A stretch of DNA of 64,000 nt from Parvularcula mediterranea (GTDB lineage Bacteria; Pseudomonadota; Alphaproteobacteria; Caulobacterales; Parvularculaceae), in NCBI RefSeq assembly GCF_013085255.1, contig NZ_JABFCX010000002.1, forward strand, positions 496,001 through 560,000, in the 5' to 3' direction. Position numbers and translations under genes: made by a program. Of the stretch, positions 54,688 through 63,801 are shown one piece after another. How positions within the stretch are numbered: position 1 is the first letter of the stretch; each line of letters starts with the position of its first letter. The notes beneath the pieces are model-generated. The model did not search any database. It saw nothing but the letters and a program-made list of their open reading frames with translations, and was not told the DNA's origin.

Positions 54688-55444
54688 GGTCGATGCCCAT
54701 CTGGTTCGCAGCCAGCTCAATCGCGCCTGGCGGGCGGTAGAAGATGTGGTCGCCGACGACGACGGTCTCGTTGAACGCCTTGGCCCAATAAGGGTCGACA
54801 TAGTCCGCGTGGTAGAAGGTCGCGAAGCGCGTCAGCTCAGGCCTGAACCCGCGATAAATGAGGTCCGCGAGCTTGTCTGCCTTGTCCCAGGCGCGCGGCT
54901 CGCGCGCTTTGTTCATGCTGCCGTCGCAGGCGAAACTGAACTGGCAACCGTAGCTGCGGCCCTGGCCCTGAAAGACGACGCCGCAGATTGTGTCCGGGAA
55001 GCGGCGGTCCGCGACGCGGTTGAGGATCACGTCAGCCACCGCAATCCGGCCCAGCACCGGCTGGTTGCGCGCCTCGTAATAGATGCCCTGCGCGAGACAC
55101 ATCTTCTGGCGCTCCTGATCGGGGGCCAGTTCAAAAGGCGAGTAGTTCGGCAGGACCAGAGCTTCTGAAGAAACGCCTGCCAGGAGAAGATCGGTGGAGA
55201 TGTCCTCGCCGTCGAAGCCGGCATTGTTCAGGAGGTCGATCGCGCTGGCGACGCCATTATCCGTGAGGTCCGCTCGTTCGAGCGCGGCTTCCTGGAAGAC
55301 GTCGATCTCCCAGTCTTCGAGCGTGGCGATCAGCTCTTCAGGACGGTCGAGGAAATAGGCGGTCAGCACGGCGGCAGCCACAGCCAAGACAAGCGTCAGG
55401 GCGCGCTTGCGGCCTTTCACTTCTGCTGTTTCAGCTGTCGCCAC
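54668..55444 (-). CDS. cell wall hydrolase, SleB-like (Hydrolase_2)
   Basis: 258 aa. An N-terminal signal-anchor (residues 14-31, ALTLVLAVAAAVLTAYFL) places it in the periplasm, tethered. The hydrolase core has CLAQGIYYEARNQPVLGRIAVADVILNR with the catalytic Glu in YYEAR, then YGCQFSFACDG and TFYHADYVDPYWA. Cuts peptidoglycan glycan strands. Its 3' end overlaps nadC. Confidence 0.85.
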   Translation of the reverse strand: MATAETAEVKGRKRALTLVLAVAAAVLTAYFLDRPEELIATLEDWEIDVFQEAALERADLTDNGVASAIDLLNNAGFDGEDISTDLLLAGVSSEALVLPNYSPFELAPDQERQKMCLAQGIYYEARNQPVLGRIAVADVILNRVADRRFPDTICGVVFQGQGRSYGCQFSFACDGSMNKAREPRAWDKADKLADLIYRGFRPELTRFATFYHADYVDPYWAKAFNETVVVGDHIFYRPPGAIELAANQMGIDLSDVAS

Positions 55445-55534
55445 GGTTCCTCCTGCCTCGCCTCAAGGGCTGATGCTCCAAGTCTTGTGCAGTGCAGCAT
55501 TACGCCACACCGCTCAAGATAAGAACACGTAACC

Positions 55535-58228
55535 CTAGGCGTCAGGTCCATCCTTTGCCGAAAGAGACGCCTGCGCCGCAGCCAGCCTTGCGATCGGCAC
55601 CCGGTAAGGCGAGCAGCTGACGTAATCGAGGCCGATGCCTTCGCAGAACGCGATGGACGCTGGATCGCCGCCATGCTCGCCGCAGATGCCGAGCTTGATG
55701 AGCGAACGCGTGGCCCTGCCGCGCTCAGCGCCGAGGGCGACGAGCTGGCCGACGCCTTCCTGATCGAGGCTGACGAACGGGTCCTGGTCCATGATGTTCT
55801 GGCGCAGGTAATGCGGCATGAAGCTGCCCGCATCGTCACGGCTGATGCCAAACGTCGTCTGCGTCAGGTCGTTGGTGCCGAAGGAGAAGAACTCCGCCGT
55901 GTGGGCGATCTTGTCCGCCGTCAGGGCTGCGCGCGGCAGCTCGATCATGGTGCCGACGGTGTAGACGAGCTTGTCGCCTGCTTCGGCGAAGACCTTCTGG
56001 GCGATGGCGTCGATGCGCTCCTTGACCAGGTCCAGTTCCTTCTTGGTGCTGACGAGCGGAACCATGATTTCGGGCTGCACGGGATCGCCGGTTTCCTTGC
56101 CGACGGCGAGGGCCGCTTCAAAGATGGCGCGGGCCTGCATCTCGGCGATCTCGGGATAGCTGACCGCGAGGCGGCAGCCGCGGTGGCCGAGCATCGGGTT
56201 CTGTTCGTGAAGGGCGGAGACGCGCTCGGCGACTTCCTTGACTTCACGACCGAGGGCCTTGGCGACTTCCGCGATCTCATTGTCACCGTGCGGAAGGAAT
56301 TCGTGCAGCGGCGGATCGAGAAGGCGGATGGTGACCGGCAGGCCCTTCATCACCGTGAAGAGCTCCTCGAAGTCGCCGCGCTGGAAAGGCAGCAGCTTAT
56401 CGAGGGCGGCACGGCGGCCGTCTTCGCGCTCGGCGAGGATCATCTCGCGGACCACGTTGATGCGGCTTGCGTCGAAGAACATGTGCTCGGTGCGGCAGAG
56501 GCCAATACCTTCGGCGCCGAAGCCGCGGGCGGTCTTGGCGTCGAGGGGGGTCTCTGCGTTCGCGCGGACCTTCATGCGGCGATGTTTGTCCGCCCACTGC
56601 ATGACCTTGGCGAAGTCGCCGGAAAGCTCAGGCTCAATGGTCGGGACAGCGCCGAAGAAGATCTCGCCGGTCGAGCCGTCGATGGTGATCTGGTCGCCCT
56701 TCTGCACCTCGCGTCCGTGGACGGAGAATTTGCTGCCATCTTTCTCGATGCGGAGATCGCCCGCGCCGCAGACGCAGGCCCGGCCCATACCGCGCGCCAC
56801 GACGGCTGCGTGAGAGGTCATGCCGCCGCGCGCGGTGACGATACCGTTGGCAGCGTGCATGCCGTGGATGTCTTCAGGGCTCGTCTCGACACGGACGAGC
56901 ATGACCTGACGGCCCTGGTTTGCGAGCTCTTCAGCCTCATCAGCGGTGAAGACGACTTCGCCTGAAGCCGCGCCAGGGCTGGCGGGCAGGCCCTTGGCGA
57001 TGACATCGCGCGGCGCATCGGGGTCGAGGGAGGGATGGAGGAGCTGGTCAAGCGCAGCCGGGTCGACGCGCATGACGGCCTCGTCCTCGGTGATCTTGCC
57101 TTCTGCACACAGATCAACGGCGATCTTGAGAGCAGCCTTGGCCGTCCGCTTACCGTTGCGGGTCTGCAGCATGTAGAGCGTGCCCTGCTCGATCGTGAAC
57201 TCGATGTCCTGCATGTCGCGGTAATGGTCTTCGAGCTTGGTGAAGACGGCGGACAACTCCTTGTACGTCTCAGGCATCGCCTCTTCGAGGGAGGCTTCGT
57301 CAGAGCCCTGCTCTTCGCGGCTTTCCTTGGTGAGGTTTTGCGGCGTGCGGATGCCCGCCACCACGTCTTCGCCTTGCGCGTTGATCAGGAACTCGCCGTA
57401 GATCTTGTTCTCGCCGGTCGAGGGGTTGCGGGTGAAGGCAACGCCGGTGGCCGAGGTCTCGCCCATATTGCCGAAGACCATGGCCTGGACGTTGACGGCG
57501 GTACCCCATGCGGCGGGGATATTGTTCAGACGACGGTAGGTCTTCGAGCGGTCGTTCATCCACGAGCCGAAGACGGCATCGATAGCGCCCCAGAGCTGGC
57601 CCTGCGGGTCTTGCGGGAAGGGTTTGCCGAGAGCGGCCTCGACGGCTTCCTTGTACTCGCCGATCACGGCTTTCCAGTCGTCAGCCGTCATCGAGGTGTC
57701 GAGGACGTAGTCGCGGTCGTCCTTATACGTATCGAGGATCTCCTCGAACGTATGGTGCGGCACGCCGAGGACGACGTCGCCATACATCTGGATGAAACGA
57801 CGGTAGCTGTCATAGGCGAAACGCTCATCGCCGGAGAGCTTAGCCAGGCCCTCCACCGTGTCGTCGTTGAGGCCGAGGTTCAGGACCGTGTCCATCATGC
57901 CCGGCATCGAAGCGCGCGCGCCCGAGCGGACCGAGACGAGGAGCGGGTTCGTGGTGTCGCCGAACTTCTTACCGGTGACCTCTTCGACCTTGGCGAGAGC
58001 AGCGTCGACCTGGCCGCTCAGCTCTTTGGGGTACTGGCGGTCATTGTCGTAGTAGGCGACACATACTTCGGTGGTGATCGTGAAGCCCGGGGGAACAGGA
58101 AGGCCGAGATTGGCCATCTCGGCGAGGTTCGCGCCCTTGCCGCCGAGGAGGTTCTTCATGCCTGAGCGGCCTTCGGACGTGCCTCCGCCAAAGGCGTAGA
58201 CCATTTTGTCAGGTGCGGACTGGTTCAT
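55535..58228 (-). CDS. ppdK: pyruvate, phosphate dikinase
   Basis: 897 aa, full length. N-terminal nucleotide-binding domain (MKNLLGGKGANLAEMA, RSGARASMPGMMDTVLNLG); swivelling phosphohistidine domain with GGMTSHAAVVARGMGRACV; C-terminal PEP/pyruvate barrel with GLCRTEHMFF, LEFLPHG-type LHEFLPHGDNE, and CGEHGGDPASI. Interconverts pyruvate and phosphoenolpyruvate using ATP and phosphate. Upstream, glyS on the same strand is 22 bp away, so they may be co-transcribed. Confidence 0.95.
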   Translation of the reverse strand: MNQSAPDKMVYAFGGGTSEGRSGMKNLLGGKGANLAEMANLGLPVPPGFTITTEVCVAYYDNDRQYPKELSGQVDAALAKVEEVTGKKFGDTTNPLLVSVRSGARASMPGMMDTVLNLGLNDDTVEGLAKLSGDERFAYDSYRRFIQMYGDVVLGVPHHTFEEILDTYKDDRDYVLDTSMTADDWKAVIGEYKEAVEAALGKPFPQDPQGQLWGAIDAVFGSWMNDRSKTYRRLNNIPAAWGTAVNVQAMVFGNMGETSATGVAFTRNPSTGENKIYGEFLINAQGEDVVAGIRTPQNLTKESREEQGSDEASLEEAMPETYKELSAVFTKLEDHYRDMQDIEFTIEQGTLYMLQTRNGKRTAKAALKIAVDLCAEGKITEDEAVMRVDPAALDQLLHPSLDPDAPRDVIAKGLPASPGAASGEVVFTADEAEELANQGRQVMLVRVETSPEDIHGMHAANGIVTARGGMTSHAAVVARGMGRACVCGAGDLRIEKDGSKFSVHGREVQKGDQITIDGSTGEIFFGAVPTIEPELSGDFAKVMQWADKHRRMKVRANAETPLDAKTARGFGAEGIGLCRTEHMFFDASRINVVREMILAEREDGRRAALDKLLPFQRGDFEELFTVMKGLPVTIRLLDPPLHEFLPHGDNEIAEVAKALGREVKEVAERVSALHEQNPMLGHRGCRLAVSYPEIAEMQARAIFEAALAVGKETGDPVQPEIMVPLVSTKKELDLVKERIDAIAQKVFAEAGDKLVYTVGTMIELPRAALTADKIAHTAEFFSFGTNDLTQTTFGISRDDAGSFMPHYLRQNIMDQDPFVSLDQEGVGQLVALGAERGRATRSLIKLGICGEHGGDPASIAFCEGIGLDYVSCSPYRVPIARLAAAQASLSAKDGPDA

Positions 58229-58250
58229 AGCTCTCTTGTCTCCCCAGAGC

Positions 58251-60602
58251 TTAGCCTTCGAGCCGTTCGAAATCGGCTACGTCTTGTACGATGGTTTTGA
58301 AACGCAAGAGTTGCGCCAAGCGGTTTTCCCGCACGTTTTTGGAGTCTGCGTTCACGGTGACGGCGTCGAAATAGGCGTCCAGAACAGGACGCACCTCCGA
58401 AAGTTCACGCATTGCCGAGGCGAAGTCCTCGTTTTCGATGTGTTTCTTCGCTTCTGGGCCTGCCTTGTCCAAGGCAGCGGCGAGGGCGCGTTCCTCGTCC
58501 TGTTCGTAGAGGCCTGCGTCCGGTTCTGGGGCAGGCAGCGGGCCTTTCTTGGCCTCGGCCTTCAGAATATTCGCCGCGCGCTTGTAGGCGGCGGAGAGGT
58601 CGGCGCCCTCCGATGTGTCTAGGAATTCCGAGAGGGCTTTGAGCTTCTTTTCGATGAGGACGAAGTCGTCGGCCCCTTCGGTCAACGCAGCCGCCACGCG
58701 GTCATGGCGGAAGCCCTGATCACGGAAATAGACGGTCAGGCGATCGTGGAAGAAGGTGAGGAGGTCGGCTGCAGAGCGACGGATAAAACCGTTGATAAAA
58801 GGCTGGCTTCCTTCTGGGAACGATGAGCGATACTTCTCAGCTATTGCCTGCATGGTGGCGTCGTAGGATCCCGCTCCCACGTTTGTAATGAAGTAACTCC
58901 ACTCTCGCTGTTTGGCTTCAATCTCTTGCTGGATCGCCGCATCAGCTTCTCGACTACGCTGTTGTGCAACGTTTGCTGCGATTTGTCGTTCGGCGGCCTT
59001 GAATATCTGGAGGCGCAGCCCGCCCTCACCCGAAGCCGCTGACGCGCCTTCGACCTCTCCCGAGGGAGAGGTGGAGGAAGCGCTACCGTCTACCTCTCCC
59101 ACCGGGAGAGGTCGGGATCTTTGATCCCGGGTGAGGGCATCACCCAGCACCATGCGGATGACCGCCAGCGCCGCCCTTCTCAGCGCAAACGGGTCGCGCG
59201 AGCCGGTCGGCTTCTGGTCGATGCTCCAGAACGCTGCCAGCGTGTCGAGCTTGTCAGCCAAACTCACCGCCACGCCGATTTCGTTCGTGGGCAGATCGTC
59301 CGACTGCCCGGCGGGCTTGTAATGGTCGCGGATGGCGTCGGCGATGGCTTGGTCTTCGCCCTGCTCCATCGCGTAGTAGCGGCCCATGAGGCCCTGCAGC
59401 TCAGGGAATTCGTAGACCATTTCCGAGGCGAGGTCCGCCTTGGCGAGGCGGGCGGCGCGCTCGGCCTTGTCGGGGTCGGCGCCGCAGGCAGGAGCGAGCT
59501 CGCGCGCCAGGGCTGCAACCCGCTCGACCTTGTCTGCAATCGTACCGAGGCCTTCGAAGAAGGTCGTCCCGGAGAGCTTCTTGGCGTGCTCCTCCAGCGG
59601 CTTCTTGAGGTCGTTCTGGTAGAGGAAGAGCGCGTCGGACAGCCTGGCCGTCAGGACCCGTTCGTACCCTGACATCATCCACGCATCCTCGACGATGTCG
59701 GCAACGCAGATGAACCTCGGCGCGAGGCGTCTTGTCTTTGGGTCGCGTACGGAGAAATATTTCTGGTGCCCGCGCATCGCCGCGGTGATCACCTCGTCGG
59801 GGAGCGCCAGGAACTTCTCGTCGAAGCTGCCCATGTGCGGCAGCGGCCATTCGGCAAGGCCCGTCACCTCTTCGAGGAGGCCCTTGTCTTCGACGAGTTC
59901 CAACCCCTGCCCTTTGCAGAGGTCGCGGGCGCGGGTCAGGATGCGGTCGCGGCGATCCTCACCGCGGAGCATGACCTTGCCGTCGGCGAGTACGCGCTCA
60001 TAGTCGGCAAAGTCCGTGGCGACGCCTTCACCCTGCCCCAGAACACGGTGGGTCTCTGTCGTCAGCCCGGCCTCGACCGGCTGGCTGCCGTTCTCGAGGC
60101 TGAACGGCACGGCCTTGCCGTCAAAAGCCATCAGCACACGGCGTAAGGGACGGATCCAGCGCAGGTCACCATCGCCCCAGCGCTGGGACTTGGGCCAAGG
60201 GAAATCGGTGATTGTCGTCTTCAGGGCCTCGCCGAGGACTTCGGTCGTCGCGCGGCCCTTTTTCTCGATGATGGCGACGTAGACCTCGCCCTTCTTGGTC
60301 TCCTGGATTTCAGCCTCGGAGATGTCCTTGAGCCCTGCGCCGCGAAGGAAGCCTTCGATAGCCTTCTCGGGCGCACCGACCTTGGGACCTTTTCGCTCTT
60401 CGCGAAGGTCCGGCGAGGTCTCGGGCAGCCCGTCGATCTTCAGAGTCAGACGGCGGGGGCCGTAGAAAGTTTCCGCTGCCTCCCACTCGAGATTCGCCTC
60501 CTTGAGGCGCGTGGTCATCAGCCGCTCGAGGTCCGCTGCTGCACGGGCCTGAAGACGGGCGGGGATTTCTTCGGAGAAGAGCTCGAGGAGAAGTTGCGCC
60601 AT
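58251..60602 (-). CDS. glyS: glycyl-tRNA synthetase beta subunit with two insertions
   Basis: 783 aa, about 90 longer than the usual GlyS. The N-terminus (LLLELFSEEIPARLQARAAADLE) and core (LPDEVITAAMRGHQKYF, SLADKLDTLAAFWS, GSRDPFALRRAALAVIRM) are standard. Residues 489-527 are encoded by an in-frame 117-bp palindromic repeat. Removing them restores IRMVLGDGLRLQIF, the expected continuation. Residues about 535-608 form a second, lower-GC insert before the conserved DLLTFFHDRLTVYFRDQG. The C-terminal anticodon-binding part is intact. The alpha subunit gene glyQ is not adjacent. It pairs with GlyQ to charge tRNA-Gly. Confidence 0.93.
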   Translation of the reverse strand: MAQLLLELFSEEIPARLQARAAADLERLMTTRLKEANLEWEAAETFYGPRRLTLKIDGLPETSPDLREERKGPKVGAPEKAIEGFLRGAGLKDISEAEIQETKKGEVYVAIIEKKGRATTEVLGEALKTTITDFPWPKSQRWGDGDLRWIRPLRRVLMAFDGKAVPFSLENGSQPVEAGLTTETHRVLGQGEGVATDFADYERVLADGKVMLRGEDRRDRILTRARDLCKGQGLELVEDKGLLEEVTGLAEWPLPHMGSFDEKFLALPDEVITAAMRGHQKYFSVRDPKTRRLAPRFICVADIVEDAWMMSGYERVLTARLSDALFLYQNDLKKPLEEHAKKLSGTTFFEGLGTIADKVERVAALARELAPACGADPDKAERAARLAKADLASEMVYEFPELQGLMGRYYAMEQGEDQAIADAIRDHYKPAGQSDDLPTNEIGVAVSLADKLDTLAAFWSIDQKPTGSRDPFALRRAALAVIRMVLGDALTRDQRSRPLPVGEVDGSASSTSPSGEVEGASAASGEGGLRLQIFKAAERQIAANVAQQRSREADAAIQQEIEAKQREWSYFITNVGAGSYDATMQAIAEKYRSSFPEGSQPFINGFIRRSAADLLTFFHDRLTVYFRDQGFRHDRVAAALTEGADDFVLIEKKLKALSEFLDTSEGADLSAAYKRAANILKAEAKKGPLPAPEPDAGLYEQDEERALAAALDKAGPEAKKHIENEDFASAMRELSEVRPVLDAYFDAVTVNADSKNVRENRLAQLLRFKTIVQDVADFERLEG
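59022..59138 (-). repeat. in-frame palindromic repeat inside glyS, copy C
   Basis: 117 bp with terminal inverted repeats GCCCTCACCCG (59022-59032) and CGGGTGAGGGC (59128-59138). Inside are two GACCTCTCC...GGGAGAGGT palindromes (59052-59072 and 59092-59112) and GGGATCTTTGATCCC (59115-59129). Read in the glyS direction it encodes 39 hydrophilic residues (residues 489-527, ALTRDQRSRPLP onward). Related to copies A and B. Confidence 0.88.
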
Positions 60603-60666
60603 GACCGGCGCGCCATAGAACGCCCGTTACCGCACTGCAACGGGGACCTTCGGACAACGTAGGACC

Positions 60667-60692
60667 GGAACCCAAGCCTGCGACAGGTTGTT
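60667..60692 (+). promoter_or_regulatory. weak EcfG-like promoter candidate
   Basis: GGAAC (60667-60671), 17 bp, TGTT (60689-60692). It approaches the GGAAC-N16/18-CGTT pattern of the alphaproteobacterial general stress sigma factor, 28 bp before the small membrane gene. A single mismatch site can arise by chance. Confidence 0.3.
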
Positions 60693-60719
60693 CCTGCTCA
60701 TTATGGCGTGGTGGCTGAA

Positions 60720-61004
60720 ATGAAGCGTATCATAATGTTGGTGCTGGGCCTGATCCTGAGCATGATCGGCGTGCTGCTGACCATCTCGCCATTCCCCATG
60801 GGATTCGTTCTGGTCTTCTTCGGTTTTGGCATCCTGATCATGCATTCGCCGCGCTTCGCGGCTTGGGTCAGGCTGAACCGCACCAACAATGATGTCATCG
60901 ACAGGCAGGCTTCGGTCGCTGCGAAAGCCTGCCCACCGACGATTGCGGAGGCGCTGGAGAAAACCAGCCCCCACCGCAACTATGAAGACGAACCCGAAGT
61001 CTAG
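60720..61004 (+). CDS. small two-helix membrane protein
   Basis: 94 aa from ATG 60720 (GTG 60708 is an alternative). Two hydrophobic helices in residues 3-43, then a hydrophilic tail of about 50 residues. Family not recognised. Overlaps the convergent dps gene by 4 bp and is divergent from glyS. Confidence 0.6.
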   Translation: MKRIIMLVLGLILSMIGVLLTISPFPMGFVLVFFGFGILIMHSPRFAAWVRLNRTNNDVIDRQASVAAKACPPTIAEALEKTSPHRNYEDEPEV

Positions 61005-61447
61005 CGCTCGAGGCTAGCGCGCAGCATCCAGGCCATTTTCTCGTGGCCCGTAATGAGGTCGCCAAGCAGCGTCTCGGTCGCCGTATCGCCGGCTTCTTCA
61101 GCTTCGTTGAGGGCAGCGGCCGTGTCTTCGAGCCAGGCTTCGTGACCTGCGACGAGGTTCTGGACCATGCCGTTGGCCGAGGGGACGGAATTGTCCGCCG
61201 TATCGATGGTCGCGCCTGCGAGGATCTCGCCTCCCATCGGGGCAAAGGTGCCCAGCATCCGGATGCGCTCGGCGATCTCGTCGATGCTCTGCCACATCTG
61301 GGTGTACTGCTCCTCGAAGAGCTCGTGCAGGCTCTTGAAGCTCGGGCCCTCGACGTTCCAGTGATAGCCGTGGGTCTTGAGGTAGAGCGCGTAGGTGTTG
61401 CCCAGCACGCGCTTCAGCGTCTCAGTGATCTGTTTGTTGGTAGCCAT
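61001..61447 (-). CDS. dps: Dps-like DNA-protecting ferritin
   Basis: 148 aa from ATG 61447, preceded by GGGAGG; ATG 61477 in the same frame has no such site. Dps ferroxidase segment LKTHGYHWNVEGPSFKSLHELFEEQY and DEIAERIRMLG are intact. Stores iron, binds DNA and detoxifies peroxide. A near-palindrome, ATAG...CTAT (61476-61497), lies 29-50 bp upstream and may be an operator. Confidence 0.92.
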   Translation of the reverse strand: MATNKQITETLKRVLGNTYALYLKTHGYHWNVEGPSFKSLHELFEEQYTQMWQSIDEIAERIRMLGTFAPMGGEILAGATIDTADNSVPSANGMVQNLVAGHEAWLEDTAAALNEAEEAGDTATETLLGDLITGHEKMAWMLRASLER

Positions 61448-61542
61448 GACAGGCCTCCCTTCCTTGACGAGAGACATAGCGATGCCATCCGCATCTATAA
61501 AACGGATTGTATCTCTATCAGTAATCGAGAGGGCCGATGGGC

Positions 61543-62748
61543 CTACCGGACGCTGTCGCAGAACCTGGCGATTCGTTTGGCGGCCTCCTGGAGGCTCTCC
61601 ATCGAGGCTGCGTAGGAGAGCCGGAGATAAGGCGCCTTGCCGAAGGCCGTTCCGGGGACCAGCGCGACCAGCTCCTGCACGAGGAGCGCCTCGGCCACGT
61701 CGAGGTCGGTCTCCATAACCTTCCCTCCTGCGCTTTTGCCGATGAGGCCCTCGCAGCGCGGGTAGAGGTAGAAGGCCCCTTCGGGCTTTTCGCAGGAGAT
61801 GCCTGGCATGGCGTCGAAGGCATCGAGGAGGAAGTCTCTCCGCTCACGGAAGGCCTTGTTGCGCTCGGCGAGGAAGTCGTGCGGACCTTCAAGCGCTGCA
61901 ACGGCGGCCCACTGGCTGATCGAGCAGGGGTTGGTGGTCGACTGGCTGAAGAGCTTGCGCATGGCGGCCATGAGCGGTGCTGGCCCGCCCGCATAGCCGA
62001 TGCGCCAGCCGGTCATGGAATAGGCCTTGGACGCACCATTCATCGTCAGGGTACGATCCTTGAGACCCGGCTCCACTTCGGCAATCGTCGCAAACTCGGC
62101 ATCGTAGAGAACATGCTCATAGATATCGTCGGTCAGCACCCAGACATGGGGGTGGCGCATCAGGACGTCTGCGAGTGCCTTCAGGTCACTCCGAGAGAGA
62201 ATGGCGCCCGTAGGGTTGCTTGGCGAGTTGAGGATGAGCCAGCGCGTCTTCGGCGTGATGGCGGCTTCGAGGTCATCAGGCATCAGGCGGAAGCCGTCTT
62301 CCTGCTTGGTCTCCACGAACACAGGCTCACCGCCCGCAAGCTTGGTCATGCCGGGATAGCTGACCCAGTAAGGGGCCGGGATGATAACCTCGTCGCCCTT
62401 GTCTACCGTCGCCATGAGCGCAGCGTAGAGGACGAACTTGCCCCCTGAAGCGACGCAGATTTCGCTGCCGGGGTCATAGGTCAGGCTGTTGTCACGGGTG
62501 AATTTGGCGGCGACCGCCTCCTTCAGCTCCATGATCCCGTCGACGCTTGTGTACTGGGTTTTGCCATCGCGAATCGCCCTGATCCCCGCCTCGGCAATAT
62601 GCTCCGGAGTCGGAAAGTCCGGCTCACCTGCCGCAAGGGCAATGACGTCTTTTCCCTGCCGCTTCAGGTCGATGGCCTTCTGGGACATGGCAATCGTCGG
62701 GGACGGCTTGATCCGCGACAGGGCTTCAGAGGCTTTGAACTCGGCCAT
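61543..62748 (-). CDS. pyridoxal-phosphate aminotransferase, aspartate/prephenate type
   Basis: 401 aa from ATG 62748 with GGAG upstream; the frame is open another 22 codons. Class I fold I enzyme: PLP lysine in MNGASKAYSMTGWRIGY, the NSPSNPTGA and LTDDIYEHVLYD segments, and the C-terminal RLSYAAS with the carboxylate-binding Arg. It matches the 1-beta aspartate aminotransferase group, often also prephenate-active. Same strand and direction as dps, 95 bp before it. Confidence 0.9.
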   Translation of the reverse strand: MAEFKASEALSRIKPSPTIAMSQKAIDLKRQGKDVIALAAGEPDFPTPEHIAEAGIRAIRDGKTQYTSVDGIMELKEAVAAKFTRDNSLTYDPGSEICVASGGKFVLYAALMATVDKGDEVIIPAPYWVSYPGMTKLAGGEPVFVETKQEDGFRLMPDDLEAAITPKTRWLILNSPSNPTGAILSRSDLKALADVLMRHPHVWVLTDDIYEHVLYDAEFATIAEVEPGLKDRTLTMNGASKAYSMTGWRIGYAGGPAPLMAAMRKLFSQSTTNPCSISQWAAVAALEGPHDFLAERNKAFRERRDFLLDAFDAMPGISCEKPEGAFYLYPRCEGLIGKSAGGKVMETDLDVAEALLVQELVALVPGTAFGKAPYLRLSYAASMESLQEAAKRIARFCDSVR

Positions 62749-62849
62749 GGCTGGCACTCCCCAGATCATTGGCGGGTGCCGCGAAGGCTTGACCATCGCG
62801 GCGACGCCGAACACGCAAAAAGGCGAAGCTGACAGACACCATATAGACC

Positions 62850-63749
62850 ATGCAAACGCCAGAACCCGCCGCAGCGCCCTCCTCCGATTCCATCGAGCAA
62901 GGCCGCGCCTTTGTCGAAAACCTCCTCCGCCCCGAGACGATCTCGGACATGACCCAGACAGCCATCGGCTGGGGCCTCAAGGCCGTCGGCGCGCTGATCG
63001 TTTTCCTGATCGGCGTGTGGATCGCGGGGCGGATGCGCGCGACGGTCTTCTCCGCCGTGAGGCGGGCCCCGAACCTCGACGAGACCCTCGCCAAGTTCTT
63101 CGGCAGCATCGTCTACTGGCTCGTCTTTGCTTTCGTGGTGATCGCCGTCCTGTCCATGTTCGGCATCCAGACGACCGGCCTCGCAGCCCTCATCGGCGCC
63201 GCAGGTCTTGCGATTGGCCTCGCGCTGCAGGGCACGCTCAGCCACGTGGCCTCCGGCGTCATGCTTCTTGCGTTCAGGCCCTTCCGGGTGGGTGACTATA
63301 TCGAGGCCGGCGGCAAGGCCGGAACGGTGAAGTCGATCAACCTTTTCACCACCGAGCTCGCCACGCCCGACAACGTGCAGAACATCGTCCCCAATGGCGA
63401 CATCTTCTCAGGCCCCATCACCAACTACTCAGGATACGACACACGCCGTGTCGATTTCTCGGTGGGCATTGGCTACGACGCCGACATTGATCAGGCGATG
63501 GAAGTGCTCCGCGGCGAGATCGACAAGGATAACCGCGTCATGGCTGATCCTGAACCTCTGCTCGTCGTGGGCGAGCTGGGCGACAGCTCGGTGAACCTGA
63601 CGATCCGTGTCTGGTGCCAACGCCCTGACTATTGGGGCCTGAAGTTCGACCTGAGCAAAGCCTTCAAGCAGGCCCTCGACCGGGAAAACATCACGATCCC
63701 ATTCCCGACCCGGACTCTGCACGTCGAAACGATGGCAAAGCCCAACTGA
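62850..63749 (+). CDS. MscS-family mechanosensitive channel
   Basis: 299 aa. Three N-terminal membrane helices; pore helix AALIGAAGLAIGLALQGTLSHVASGVML; the beta domain follows with FRVGDYIEAGGKAGTVKSINLFTTELATPDNVQNIVPNG; the C-terminal domain ends in PFPTRTLHVE. Opens under membrane tension to release solutes. A second channel gene begins 52 bp downstream. Confidence 0.93.
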   Translation: MQTPEPAAAPSSDSIEQGRAFVENLLRPETISDMTQTAIGWGLKAVGALIVFLIGVWIAGRMRATVFSAVRRAPNLDETLAKFFGSIVYWLVFAFVVIAVLSMFGIQTTGLAALIGAAGLAIGLALQGTLSHVASGVMLLAFRPFRVGDYIEAGGKAGTVKSINLFTTELATPDNVQNIVPNGDIFSGPITNYSGYDTRRVDFSVGIGYDADIDQAMEVLRGEIDKDNRVMADPEPLLVVGELGDSSVNLTIRVWCQRPDYWGLKFDLSKAFKQALDRENITIPFPTRTLHVETMAKPN

Positions 63750-63756
63750 ACCCTTT

Positions 63757-63799
63757 AGTTCCCCCGGGTGTTCAACAGGTTGGGCAACTCAGGGGAACT
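63757..63799 (+). promoter_or_regulatory. hairpin covering the ribosome binding site of the next gene
   Basis: AGTTCCCC (63757-63764) pairs with GGGGAACT (63792-63799), loop 27 nt. The second arm contains AGGGGA, the likely Shine-Dalgarno site of ATG 63802, so folding would hide it. Could also be a weak attenuator. Confidence 0.35.
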
Positions 63800-63801
63800 C
63801 C

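Noticed and set aside
55530-55560. GTAACC near the end of ppdK as a sigmaF promoter
   Set aside because: No CGAA-like -10 at 16 bp spacing, and it is not upstream of any start codon.
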